From Pollutibacter soli (GTDB lineage Bacteria > Bacteroidota > Bacteroidia > Chitinophagales > Chitinophagaceae), in the NCBI GenBank assembly GCA_029269725.1, contig JARJHS010000006.1, positions 1 through 64,000 on the forward strand: 64,000 bases of DNA. Reading direction: 5' to 3'. The notes under the pieces were generated by a model. The model was not told the DNA's origin, made no database searches, and worked only from the letters and a program-made list of their open reading frames with translations. Made by a program: the position numbers and the translations under genes. Every line of letters begins with the position of its first letter. Within the stretch, counting starts at the first letter, position 1. Positions 47,910 through 57,300 of the stretch are shown here, piece by piece.

Positions 47910-49334
47910 TTATCCCCATATTGCGCGCATCTGCGCAACAGGTATTCTGAGTTGTTCGCGGTATTTAGCAACTGTTCTGCGAGCGATTCCATATCCCTTG
48001 TCCGTCAGCAGTTTTACAATCTGCTGGTCAGTGTAGGGATTCGACTTATCCTCTATACTGATGATTTCCTCGATACTGTTTTGTATCACTTTATTACTTG
48101 TCATTTCCCCGTTCGCATTGGAAAGTCCTTCTGAGAAAAGATTCTTCAGTGAAATATATCCGAATGGAGTATCGGCATATTTGTTTGAAGTGATCCTGGA
48201 AATAGTAGAGATATCCAGGTTTGTTTTTTCTGCAATGTTTTTCAATACCATCGGTTTCAACAGACTGATATTACCGTCCTGGAAATAATCATACTGCCAT
48301 TGCACAATCGCTTTCATCACTTTCAGCATATTTGATTCGCGCTGCTGAAGTGCATTTACAAACCATTGTGCAGAATTCAGTTTCCCACGCAGGTATTGTC
48401 TTGTATGCTGATCCTTTGTTTTATCATGTTCAGCATCCTGCACCATATTGATCCAGGATTGATTTATATAGAGGCTGGCTGCTCTCGATTTAAACAGATT
48501 TACCTGGATCTGTTCACCTTCCTGTGTAATTACAAAATCAGGAATAATACTATGATTACTCTGGAAAGATGAACCTGTTTCATCAATCGGGCGGGTTCTC
48601 AATGATGCAAGTAATTTCAGTATGCTTTGCAGATCATCTGCATCGATACCCAGTTCTTTTTTTATTCTTTCCATATTTCCCTGGCGGAGATGTGAGAAAC
48701 AGTCACGCACAACCGCAGTTGCATTATGAATTAAAGGGCAACTCTGATCTCTGTCGCAGAGTTGAATCAGAAAAAACTCCTGGAGATTTCGGCTGGCAGT
48801 TCCACGGGGCTCGAGAGATTGGATAGCCTCGAGTATGGGAGACAATGTAGACTCTTCCACCCAAGCCTGGTATTTAAAAGAAAGTTCATTTGCAATAGCT
48901 TCAAGATCTCCCTCAAGAAATCCCTGCTCATTAACCGAGTCAATCAGAAAATCCGCATAAATAGTTTCTTTCTCAGAAAAATCGAGAAAGCGGAATTGCC
49001 TTTTCAGTTCTTCACGGAAATCGACGGATTCGGCCAGCGGTCTGTCCGGCATTTTTTCCGTTGACAAATAATTCTCGTATTCTTTTTTATAATCCGGAAT
49101 ATCGTCATAACCATATTCGTCCCAATTCTGGAAATCCTGGACTGCATCCTTTGCAGTTTTATCGGCGACCAACTCATCTGTAGCCCCATTTTCTTCCAGT
49201 AAGGGATTATCATCGATTTCATCCTGGATACGTTGTTCCAATTCAAGGTTGTTCAGATGAAATAAGTTAAGAAGTTGAATTTGCTGAGGTAATATCTTAT
49301 ACTGCTGCTTTTGAGTTTGAACCTGATTAATCAT
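47910..49334 (-). CDS. rpoN: RNA polymerase sigma-54 factor
   Basis: 474 residues, normal length. Region I (Gln-rich, QTQKQQYKILPQQIQLLNL) lies at 5-45 and binds activators; an acidic linker follows; the DNA-binding core spans about 115-440; the RpoN box ARRTVAKYRE is at 451-460 and reads the -24 element. Found next to its activator and two kinases on the same strand, an unusually self-contained sigma54 module. Confidence 0.97.
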   Translation of the reverse strand: MINQVQTQKQQYKILPQQIQLLNLFHLNNLELEQRIQDEIDDNPLLEENGATDELVADKTAKDAVQDFQNWDEYGYDDIPDYKKEYENYLSTEKMPDRPLAESVDFREELKRQFRFLDFSEKETIYADFLIDSVNEQGFLEGDLEAIANELSFKYQAWVEESTLSPILEAIQSLEPRGTASRNLQEFFLIQLCDRDQSCPLIHNATAVVRDCFSHLRQGNMERIKKELGIDADDLQSILKLLASLRTRPIDETGSSFQSNHSIIPDFVITQEGEQIQVNLFKSRAASLYINQSWINMVQDAEHDKTKDQHTRQYLRGKLNSAQWFVNALQQRESNMLKVMKAIVQWQYDYFQDGNISLLKPMVLKNIAEKTNLDISTISRITSNKYADTPFGYISLKNLFSEGLSNANGEMTSNKVIQNSIEEIISIEDKSNPYTDQQIVKLLTDKGYGIARRTVAKYREQLRIPVAQMRAIWG

Positions 49335-49504
49335 AGCCGGTAATTTTGCAGGATGTATAAAACAAATACATTACCATTTCGCTGCAATTCCACACTTTTC
49401 TAAGAAAGAGCGCTAAAAAAGCCGTATTAAGCGGATATTTTGTAAATTTTATTTCCCAATTCCCCCGGATCGTCCTGTAAGATTACCAGCAAAACCCTGA
49501 AAAA

Positions 49505-49522
49505 TGTAGAAATAGATCTACA
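49505..49522 (+). promoter_or_regulatory. Inverted repeat upstream of CHASE3 kinase
   Basis: TGTAGA (49505-49510), six bases, TCTACA (49517-49522), 24 nt before the TTG start. Candidate operator. Confidence 0.4.
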
Positions 49523-49546
49523 AGTGTGTATTAAATTCCCAAAAGT

Positions 49547-50929
49547 TTGAAGTCGAAATTCTCTTATGCGATCATAGTTTTTGTGGTTTCACTGGCGACG
49601 CTGGTGATCCTATCACTAACATTTCAACGTCGCATAAACGAACTACTCAAACTGTCGCATAGCGAAGAACAATCCAATAAGATCATTATAGAACTTAATC
49701 GCCTCGAACATTTTATTAAGGAAGCAGAATCAGGGCAAAGAGGTTTTCTACTTACGGGTGATAGCAGTTTTCTCGAACCGTACATATATTATTCAAAACA
49801 GGTTTATCCGGCTACGGAGAAAATCCAGGAGCTGACTGAAGACGACATCAACACCCAGATCAAAGTAACGCAGCTCAGAGGCTACATCAGCAGGCGTATG
49901 GAGTCAATGCATTTTTCACTTCAATCATTTGATCAGGGCGATAGTATTTTGAGGGGTAACCTGCATCGGGGTAAAGTCCTGATGGACACCTGTCATATGT
50001 TAATAAGGCAGATTGAAGATGAGCAGGATAGCCTTTTAAGTAAGACCAGTGGCAGTAAAAACATACTTGAGTCAAAAACGCCGGAAAATTTCAGACATCT
50101 TTTTCTTGTATCACTTTCTCTCCTGCTGATCACATTTGCTTTAATTATGCGTGAAATTGTTCAGCGTTCCCGATTCCAGCGGGATTTACAGGCGAATATT
50201 ATCGAACTGAATCAAACCTATGAAGAACTTCAGCAGATCACCTTTATCACATCACATGATTTCCAGGAACCGCTTAGAAAAATACGAATTCTGAGTTCCC
50301 GGCTGGTTGAAAATCACGGGGATGCAGAAGGAAAGATGATCATCGACAGGATACAGGTGGCTGCGACAAGGATACAGGAACTGATACAGGAGGCTGTACA
50401 ATACATGGCGCTTTCACGAACCACCGAAGGCATGACTGAATTCAATCTTACTTCTGTGGTGAACGAAGCGGTGAACGACATGATTGATCATCCTGTGCTG
50501 AAGAAGGCGGATATTAAAATCAATTTGTCGGTTACAATATTGGGTTTTCGATCTCAGCTGAGGTTGCTGTTTAAGTCGCTTATTGATAATGCCATAAAAT
50601 ATGCTCATGAAGATCGCAATCTTCAATTGAGTATAACAGGTACGGTAACAGATAATAATAAACAGGATGAGCATGGAATTCTGCAGACCAGTTATTATAA
50701 AGTAAGTGTTGCTGACAACGGTATTGGCTTCGAACAGGAATTCAGTAAAAAGATATTTCAGCTTTTTAAAAGATTGCAGACTGCAGAGACAGCCCCGGAC
50801 GGGAAAGGTGTAGGCCTGGCGCTCGCAGAAAAAATAATGGTCAATCACAAAGGATATATTCTTGCGGAGGGAAAGCCTGGAGCGGGTGCTACCTTCCACC
50901 TTTATTTCCCGATCAGATCCCACCGTTGA
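49547..50929 (+). CDS. CHASE3 histidine kinase
   Basis: 460 residues from a TTG start at 49547 (MKSKFSYAIIVFVV). A first membrane segment (7-25), an extracytoplasmic CHASE3 domain (about 40-170; EAESGQRGFLLTGDSSFL), a second membrane segment (about 186-204), a short coil, HisKA with His237 in TSHDFQEPLRKI, and HATPase (KSLIDNAIKYAHEDR; VGLALAEKI). No partner response regulator is fused; a stand-alone receiver (51496-51927) lies downstream and could be its partner (inference). Confidence 0.9.
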   Translation: MKSKFSYAIIVFVVSLATLVILSLTFQRRINELLKLSHSEEQSNKIIIELNRLEHFIKEAESGQRGFLLTGDSSFLEPYIYYSKQVYPATEKIQELTEDDINTQIKVTQLRGYISRRMESMHFSLQSFDQGDSILRGNLHRGKVLMDTCHMLIRQIEDEQDSLLSKTSGSKNILESKTPENFRHLFLVSLSLLLITFALIMREIVQRSRFQRDLQANIIELNQTYEELQQITFITSHDFQEPLRKIRILSSRLVENHGDAEGKMIIDRIQVAATRIQELIQEAVQYMALSRTTEGMTEFNLTSVVNEAVNDMIDHPVLKKADIKINLSVTILGFRSQLRLLFKSLIDNAIKYAHEDRNLQLSITGTVTDNNKQDEHGILQTSYYKVSVADNGIGFEQEFSKKIFQLFKRLQTAETAPDGKGVGLALAEKIMVNHKGYILAEGKPGAGATFHLYFPIRSHR

Positions 50930-50938
50930 TTTTCAATT

Positions 50939-50977
50939 TTCTACATTTTTGTTAAACGGGTTTAACAAATTGTAGAA
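50939..50977. promoter_or_regulatory. Long interrupted inverted repeat after kinase gene
   Basis: Outer arms TTCTACA (50939-50945) and TGTAGAA (50971-50977), inner arms TTGTTAAAC (50949-50957) and GTTTAACAA (50960-50968). No T-run, so it is not a classical terminator. Could be a regulatory site or a processing hairpin. Confidence 0.45.
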
Positions 50978-51028
50978 TTCCTTACACGATAAAATTCGGT
51001 ACCTGTCATTTTTCAGGCTAAAAAAAAC

Positions 51029-51043
51029 TGGCACAAAATTTTG
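51029..51043 (+). promoter_or_regulatory. Candidate sigma54-type promoter of DUF1328 gene
   Basis: TGGCAC (51029-51034, perfect -24 match), five bases, then TTTG at 51040-51043. The -12 half is imperfect. 73 nt before the ATG. Confidence 0.4.
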
Positions 51044-51115
51044 AACTATATACTACGAAGCAGCGGTTGAAAAGTGATTAAAAGAGATAATTTTTAAACT
51101 ATTAAAACTTATTTT

Positions 51116-51280
51116 ATGATTCGCTGGACGATAACATTTTTGATTATAGCATTGATTGCAGCATTACTTGGATTTGGTGGAATTGCAGCAGGAGCAGCAT
51201 CAATTGCGAAAATAATATTCTTCATTTTTATAGTCCTGTTTGTGCTATCGCTATTAGCAGGCCTGGTAAGAAGAACATAA
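51116..51280 (+). CDS. DUF1328 small membrane protein
   Basis: 54 residues. Two hydrophobic segments, [25 protein letters not shown] and [19 protein letters not shown], and an Arg-Arg-Thr end match the DUF1328 (YtjA) family of small inner-membrane proteins, of unknown function. Expressed as a stand-alone gene with its own candidate promoter (51029-51043) and terminator (51320-51343). Together with the DUF2383 and YtxH genes it forms a set of small stress-type proteins around the sigma54 operon. Confidence 0.85.
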   Translation: MIRWTITFLIIALIAALLGFGGIAAGAASIAKIIFFIFIVLFVLSLLAGLVRRT

Positions 51281-51319
51281 CAATGCATTTATAAGGATGG
51301 TTTTCATAGGTTTTAAAAG

Positions 51320-51343
51320 TGCAGTCTCCCAGACTGCATTTTT
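51320..51343 (+). terminator. Terminator after DUF1328 gene
   Basis: Perfect 8-bp arms TGCAGTCT (51320-51327) and AGACTGCA (51331-51338), 3-nt loop, then TTTTT. Confidence 0.88.
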
Positions 51344-51495
51344 AATTTTCAGCTGTTGATGACTGGAAGTATGTATTACAGCTACTGCGGTATTTTAATA
51401 GGTTTTCAGGTATATATGCGCTTTATATTCAAAGTATTATATAGTTGTTGCAAAAAATTTCAGGATCACCTCAAATTCTGTAATTTACCGCCCGT

Positions 51496-51927
51496 ATGGG
51501 AAAGTTTTTTATTCTCGTTGCAGAAGATGATGCAGACGACCGATTCTTACTTCAGACCGCATTCCAGGAACAGCAATATGGCGAACGAATTGATTTTGTA
51601 CAGAATGGAGTTGAACTCCTGAGTTACCTGGATTCTATCCAGCAGAACAAACATGTGGACACAAATTTTCCTGTTTTTATTTTACTCGATTTGAATATGC
51701 CCAAAAAAGATGGGCGCGAAGTGCTTCAATTCATTAAACAACATCCTGTTTACAAGCGTATTCCCGTAATTATATTTACAACAACAAAGAGTGATAATGA
51801 AGTGAGGAAGTGCTACGAACTTGGAGCGAATACGTATGTTGTTAAGCCGACCAGTTTCGATGGTCTAATCACTGTTCTGTCAGAAATCAGATCTTATTGG
51901 CTGAAGACGGCGACCGTACCTGCCTAA
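51496..51927 (+). CDS. Single-domain response regulator
   Basis: 143 residues, one receiver domain. The acidic pocket is EDDADD (10-15), the phosphorylated residue is Asp65 in ILLDLNMPK, and the switch Thr/Lys are in FTTTKSD and VVKPTS. No output domain: acts as a phosphorelay carrier or by binding partners. A clear paralogue of the receiver at 60978-61382. Confidence 0.93.
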   Translation: MGKFFILVAEDDADDRFLLQTAFQEQQYGERIDFVQNGVELLSYLDSIQQNKHVDTNFPVFILLDLNMPKKDGREVLQFIKQHPVYKRIPVIIFTTTKSDNEVRKCYELGANTYVVKPTSFDGLITVLSEIRSYWLKTATVPA

Positions 51928-52133
51928 AGCGCAGAGGGATGTATGCAATAGGTGACAGATACTACAGGGTGAGCCCGCTTTATTTTTTCCTGTATTTCGT
52001 ATCAGTTTTCTATGCCCTTTGGAAGAGCTCCGTTCGGACAAATATTCAATAGCTTGATTTTCTTTCCACTGTTTCTGTTTTCAGTTGTTCTTTCCGTATC
52101 CCCGTATTCTGAATTCTGTAATCTTAATAAAAA

Positions 52134-52165
52134 TGCCGCAGACCGGATCGCTCCCATCTGCGGCA
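52134..52165 (-). terminator. Terminator after ytxH-like gene
   Basis: Perfect 9-bp arms (52134-52142 and 52157-52165), a 14-nt loop; on the minus strand it is followed by TTTTTATT. The 255-bp gap 51928-52182 otherwise holds only AT-rich, TTCTG-rich sequence with loose 7-bp period. Confidence 0.8.
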
Positions 52166-52182
52166 GTATGCGTTTAAGCAGC

Positions 52183-52443
52183 TTACATTCGGCCCAATGA
52201 TTCTTCCGCTTTGGATTTAAGATGATTCATTTCTGACCTGGCCTTCACTTTTGCTCCTTCCAGTTCATGCTTCCCTGAAGCTGCCAGATCTTTTAATTTA
52301 TCTGACCAATCCCCTGCCATATCTTTCATTGATTTCCTGAGTTTTTTAGTTTTTTCGGGAGCCACAAGCATGGCAACTACGGCGCCTATTGCCGCTGCAC
52401 CTAAAACGCCCAGAAGTATTTTGTTCTTTTTTGAAATGTTCAT
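52183..52443 (-). CDS. YtxH domain protein
   Basis: 86 residues. One membrane segment near the N-terminus (ILLGVLGAAAIGAVVAMLVAP), followed directly by the YtxH signature PEKTKKLRKSMKD and a charged helical tail. YtxH proteins are small general-stress proteins; the exact role is unknown. Divergent from the receiver gene at 52638, and preceded by a candidate sigma54-type promoter (52495-52509). Confidence 0.85.
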   Translation of the reverse strand: MNISKKNKILLGVLGAAAIGAVVAMLVAPEKTKKLRKSMKDMAGDWSDKLKDLAASGKHELEGAKVKARSEMNHLKSKAEESLGRM

Positions 52444-52494
52444 AACCTCAAATTTTATTCATTAAGTAATAAAGGCAATTACACTATATCGGAT

Positions 52495-52509
52495 GAAAAT
52501 AACATGCCA
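52495..52509 (-). promoter_or_regulatory. Candidate sigma54-type promoter of ytxH-like gene
   Basis: On the minus strand TGGCAT (52509-52504), five bases, then TTTC. Same form as at the DUF2383 and DUF1328 genes; -12 half imperfect. Confidence 0.4.
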
Positions 52510-52637
52510 TGATTGATTAATTCTTCAATTTCCGTAACGCTTGATTGTTAAAATACAATAATGATTAGACCATTTGCAACAAAGACCCCTAATCTCCGTT
52601 CAAACAACAGATTTTTATTTAAATTGCTTGTTAATCC

Positions 52638-52982
52638 ATGCTTGGAAAGAAGAAAATACTGATTATTGATGACGAGGTAGATTTCTGTTTGCTCCTTCAA
52701 TCGTTCTATGCAAGAAAAGGCTACGAAGTAAATTTTTCGCATACATTAAAAGAGGGATTACAGAGCATCAGGAACTTTTCTCCTGATATTGTTTTCCTCG
52801 ACAACAATCTTCCTGATGGCCTGGGGTGGGATTTTGCAGCTGGTATTATGACAGACTATCCCGCTACAGAACTCACATTAATCAGTGCCTATAAATCAGA
52901 TTTCTCACATCTGAATATTCCGGGAGATGTTCGTATTCTGGAGAAGCCCCTGAATCTGGACAACCTCAATTTATTTTACTAA
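52638..52982 (+). CDS. Single-domain response regulator
   Basis: 114 residues, a receiver domain with IDDEVD (10-15), phospho-Asp55 in VFLDNNLPDG and Lys in LEKPLN near residue 102. Shorter than the other two stand-alone receivers and not a close paralogue. Start at 52638 (MLGKKKILIID). Faces the REC-kinase gene convergently. Confidence 0.88.
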   Translation: MLGKKKILIIDDEVDFCLLLQSFYARKGYEVNFSHTLKEGLQSIRNFSPDIVFLDNNLPDGLGWDFAAGIMTDYPATELTLISAYKSDFSHLNIPGDVRILEKPLNLDNLNLFY

Positions 52983-53044
52983 CACTTAAGATCAGGCGCA
53001 GCTTGCAAATGCCGACTGCCTCAAACTTTCTATAAATTTTCCGA

Positions 53045-54325
53045 TCAATCTTCTACTCGAGCCCTCGTGGGAACTTCAGCAGCTACCGAATTATAAACCG
53101 GAAATGAAAGGATGAAGGTGGCGCCTTTATTCACCGCACTTCTCGCTGAAATAAACCCTTTATGCTGCTCGAGTATTTTTTTGCATAGCGCGAGGCCGAT
53201 TCCTGTACCCTGGTATTCCGGCCCCTGGTGCAGGCGGGAAAACATGGCAAAGATTTTTTCCGCATACTGCTGTTCAAAGCCAAGGCCATTGTCCCGTATA
53301 TAAATCCTGCAGTATTTACCAATTTGATTTTCATCACCATTTTCATTGAGCTCCAACATCTCCGAACTGATGCTTATTTCAGGCCGAACATCCTTGCGAC
53401 TATACTTCAACGCATTGCTTAACAGGTTTTGAAACAGGGGATACATCAATCCCTGGATGAGATTCAACTTCGGAATTTCACCAACAGTAATAACAGCTTT
53501 TTTCTCAACAATCTGATCATCAAGTTCAGAAAGAATCTCTTTGATCACGCTGTTAACATCTGTTTCTTCAAGCGGATTGTTATCGAAACTAATTTTTGAA
53601 AATGTGAGAATATCTTCAATCAGCGCCTGCATACGGGCACCCGAATTCTGAATTCTGTTGATAAACATCTGCCCCTCTTCGTCTAGCCTGTCCCGGTATT
53701 TAATAGAAAGCCGGTCACAGAACATCCTGATTTTTCGTAGCGGTTCCTGCAAATCATGGGAGGCCATGAACGCAAACCTGTCCAGTTCGGTATTAGCCGC
53801 TTCCAACCTTCCGATATATTCAAGCAACTGGTGATTGAGTTCATTAACTTTCTCTTCAGAAGCCTTTCGTTCTGAAATTTCCTCTTCAAGATTTTTATTG
53901 ATGATGGACATCCGGCGCTCCTGCTCACGCAATTGCCTGTTCTTACGATACAGATCGACGAAAACGCCGACTTTAGTTCTCAGCAATGCAGGATTTACAG
54001 GCTTGTAAATATAATCGACTGCTCCTGACCGATAGCCTTTGAACATATTCTCATCACCATAATTATTTGCGGTAATAAATATGATCGGGATGTGGCGCAG
54101 TCGCTCCCTTTCATAGATAAGGGTAGCGGTGTCAAATCCGTTCAGATTCGGCATATTTACATCCATCAGGATCAATGCGAAATCAAACTGATTCAACAAT
54201 ATTTTCAACGCTTCACGCCCCGAACGGGCTTTTACACATTGGTAACCGTCAGGTTCAAGGGTAAGCTCTATGGACATCAGGTTATCTTCCCTGTCATCCA
54301 CAAGAAGAATTTTATCCTGTATCAA
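53045..54325 (-). CDS. REC-histidine kinase
   Basis: 426 residues. N-terminal receiver (phospho-Asp55 in LILMDVNMPN), a coiled-coil linker (about 128-175), HisKA with His190 in ASHDLQEPLRKI, and HATPase (FQNLLSNALKYSRKD; GTGIGLALCKKI). Soluble. Starts 6 bp after the giant kinase stop, so the pair is probably one operon, with the receiver of this protein a likely acceptor from the giant kinase (inference). Confidence 0.92.
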   Translation of the reverse strand: MIQDKILLVDDREDNLMSIELTLEPDGYQCVKARSGREALKILLNQFDFALILMDVNMPNLNGFDTATLIYERERLRHIPIIFITANNYGDENMFKGYRSGAVDYIYKPVNPALLRTKVGVFVDLYRKNRQLREQERRMSIINKNLEEEISERKASEEKVNELNHQLLEYIGRLEAANTELDRFAFMASHDLQEPLRKIRMFCDRLSIKYRDRLDEEGQMFINRIQNSGARMQALIEDILTFSKISFDNNPLEETDVNSVIKEILSELDDQIVEKKAVITVGEIPKLNLIQGLMYPLFQNLLSNALKYSRKDVRPEISISSEMLELNENGDENQIGKYCRIYIRDNGLGFEQQYAEKIFAMFSRLHQGPEYQGTGIGLALCKKILEQHKGFISARSAVNKGATFILSFPVYNSVAAEVPTRARVED

Positions 54326-54331
54326 AATATA

Positions 54332-57300
54332 TTATTTATAGAACCATACGCGCATCAGAGACAATAACTGATCCACTTTCAATGGTTTGGTAATATAATC
54401 TGAAGCACCTGCTTCGATACATTTCTGCCTGTCGCCTTTCATTGCCTTTGCAGTGACCGCAATGATCGGGAGTGAACTGTTTTTATGTTCTCTCCTGATC
54501 TTCTGCATCGTTTCATATCCATCCATCTCAGGCATCATAATATCCATCAACACCATATCCACTTTTTGCTTGTCATTATTCAGAATGGAAATCGCTTCTT
54601 TTCCACTTTCGGCCGTTATTACATTCATGTTATAACGTTCAAAAACGGTTGTAAGTGCGAAGAGATTTCTTACATCATCATCAACAACCAACACATTCAT
54701 ACCAATCAGAATATCTTCTTTTCTCCTCAGATTTTCAATGAGCTTCTGCTTCTCAGGAGCAAGGTCACTGTAATTGATATGCATCTGCAACACCGCTTCT
54801 TCAAGCAGGTACTCAATTGAATTCACCCCTTTCGCAACTACAGCATTGCTGTGATGGTTGAGCTGAATCCATTCATTCTTATTGAAATCCTTTGCTGAAT
54901 AAACAATCACTGGCGTATTACTCTTTTTACCTGCAGCTATCTGCCCCAGGAGTTGCTCACCCGGGATATCCGGCAGTGTATAATCAAGAATGATACAATC
55001 GTACTCTTCTTCCGTCAACTGTTTCAACGCTTTATTTCCAGTATCGGTAATTGTTATATCGATATTCTCTTCCTTTAGCAATTGCGCAATCTGTGATGAT
55101 TCAATCTCATTATCTTCCACGACAAGAACATTGCGCTTCTGTTTGTTACGCAAAGAAATAATATCATCAAACAAATCATCCAAAGCTTCATTGGTTAGCG
55201 GCTTCATCAGAAAACTTCTTGCGCCTCTCTTCATTGCCAGGCTCTTATTTTCTTCACCTGAAATCAAATGAATCGGAATATGACGATAGTTAAGATCATT
55301 GCGTAGAAGGTCAAGCACTTTCCAACCACTGGTGTCCGGAAGTTTTACATCAAGCGTTACAGCTACCGGATTGAACCTGTTTATGAAATCAAAAACATCA
55401 AAATAACTGACAGCAATAACCGCTTTTAATCCGCGCTCATGCGCTTTATCTACAATGATCTTACCGAAACGAAGATCATCTTCAACGATCAGTATTACAC
55501 CGTCACCTGGTTGAATATTACTTCTGTCGTCACCGGTTTCATTGATCATTTCATTCACCTGCCCCATCGTGCGCCCGTCTTTCGCTTCAGCAGTAAGCCT
55601 GTTGAGCAAAGTATTGATATCGCCGTCGCCCTGGCTTAAACTATGAGCAACACTTCCTTCTTTTTGTAAAGGAAGATGCTGAATGGTTTCTGTTACAGAA
55701 CTTAATGGCACAAAGAGTGTGAACGTACTACCCTCTCCCGGAATTGATTCCAGTTCGATTGTACCGCCAAGCAGTTCTGCAAGGCCGCGACTGATGGAAA
55801 GTCCAAGACCGGTGCCACCATATTTACGACTCGTTGAACCTTCCGCCTGCTGGAATGCCTCAAAAATAATGTTCTGTTTGTCCTGCGGAATTCCGATACC
55901 CGTATCCGTTATCGAAAATGCAACCACTTTCTGTGCCTGGTCAAGCGAATGAATGCCTGGTTTCCATCCTTTATCTGCTGCGAAAATTCTGAGCTTCACC
56001 TCACCTTTCTCGGTAAACTTGAATGAATTCGAAAGCAGATTCTTTAAGATCTGGTTGAGACGCTGCAAATCCGTATGCATTATATCCGGCAATTGCTGAT
56101 CGGTATCAATACTAAACCGGAGATGTCTTGCTTCTGCGATCGGCTTGAATGTGGTTTCCACAAACGAAGCAATTTCGAAAAATTTGACCGGTGAAATATT
56201 CGTGGAAATAAATCCGGATTCGATCTTCGAAAGATCGAGAATATCATTGATCAGCTGAATAAGGTCATCACCACAGGAGTGAATCGTTTTCGCATAGCGG
56301 ATCTGTTTTTCCGTAAGGTTTCCTTCGGCATTGATGTACAGCTGTTGCGCAAGGATCAGCAATGAGTTCAGGGGTGTACGCAACTCATGGGACATGTTTG
56401 CAAGGAACTCTGACTTATACTTGGACGTTAGTGTCAGCTGTTCTGCCTTTTCTTCAAGCGATCTCCTGGCTTCTTCTACCTCTTTGTTTTTCGCTTCTAC
56501 CTCATTTTTCTGTTTTACCAGCAGCAAAGCTTTATCCTGGAGCTCATCATTTGTTCTGCGCAGCTCTTCCTGCTGAATCTTGAGCTCACCAGCCAGAGAT
56601 TGTGATTGTGCAAGAAGTTCTTCTGTTCTTGTATTTGCTTCAATTGTATTCAACACGATTCCGATACTCTCTGTAAGCTGACTGATGAAAGCCAGATGCG
56701 TCATGCTGAAAGATTCCAGTGAAGCCAGTTCAATAACGGCCTTCACTTTATTTTCAAACAACACCGGTTCAACAATGAGGTTGGCTGGAGATGCACTTCC
56801 GAGACCTGAGTTGATTTTGATGTAATTGTCAGGCACATTGGTAAGCATGATACGTTCTTTTTCAAGTGCGCACTGCCCCACCAAACCTTCGCCGATACCA
56901 AACTCCAGCGGGATATTTTTGCTTGCCCTATACGCATAGGAAGCAAACAACGTCAGTTTGAATTTCTGTGTCTCATCATCCTGTCGGAGAATGTAGAATG
57001 CACCGTGGTGAGCATTTACTACCTGTGCAAGCTCTGAAAGAATTTTTTGTGTTACTGTCTGCAGATCTTTTTGTCCCTGCAGCATCTGGCCAAATTTCGC
57101 GAGGTTGGATTTCAGCCAGTCCTGTTCCTGGTTCCGCAAAGTGGTTTCACGCAGGTTGGTGATCATCTGGTTGATGGTATCTTTCAACGCTTCCACTTCA
57201 CCTTTCGCTTCCACGCGTATATTTCGTGTAAGGTCACCTTTCGTTACCGCGGATGCCACTTCAGAAATTGAACGTACCTGCGTTGTAAGATTTTGGGCCA

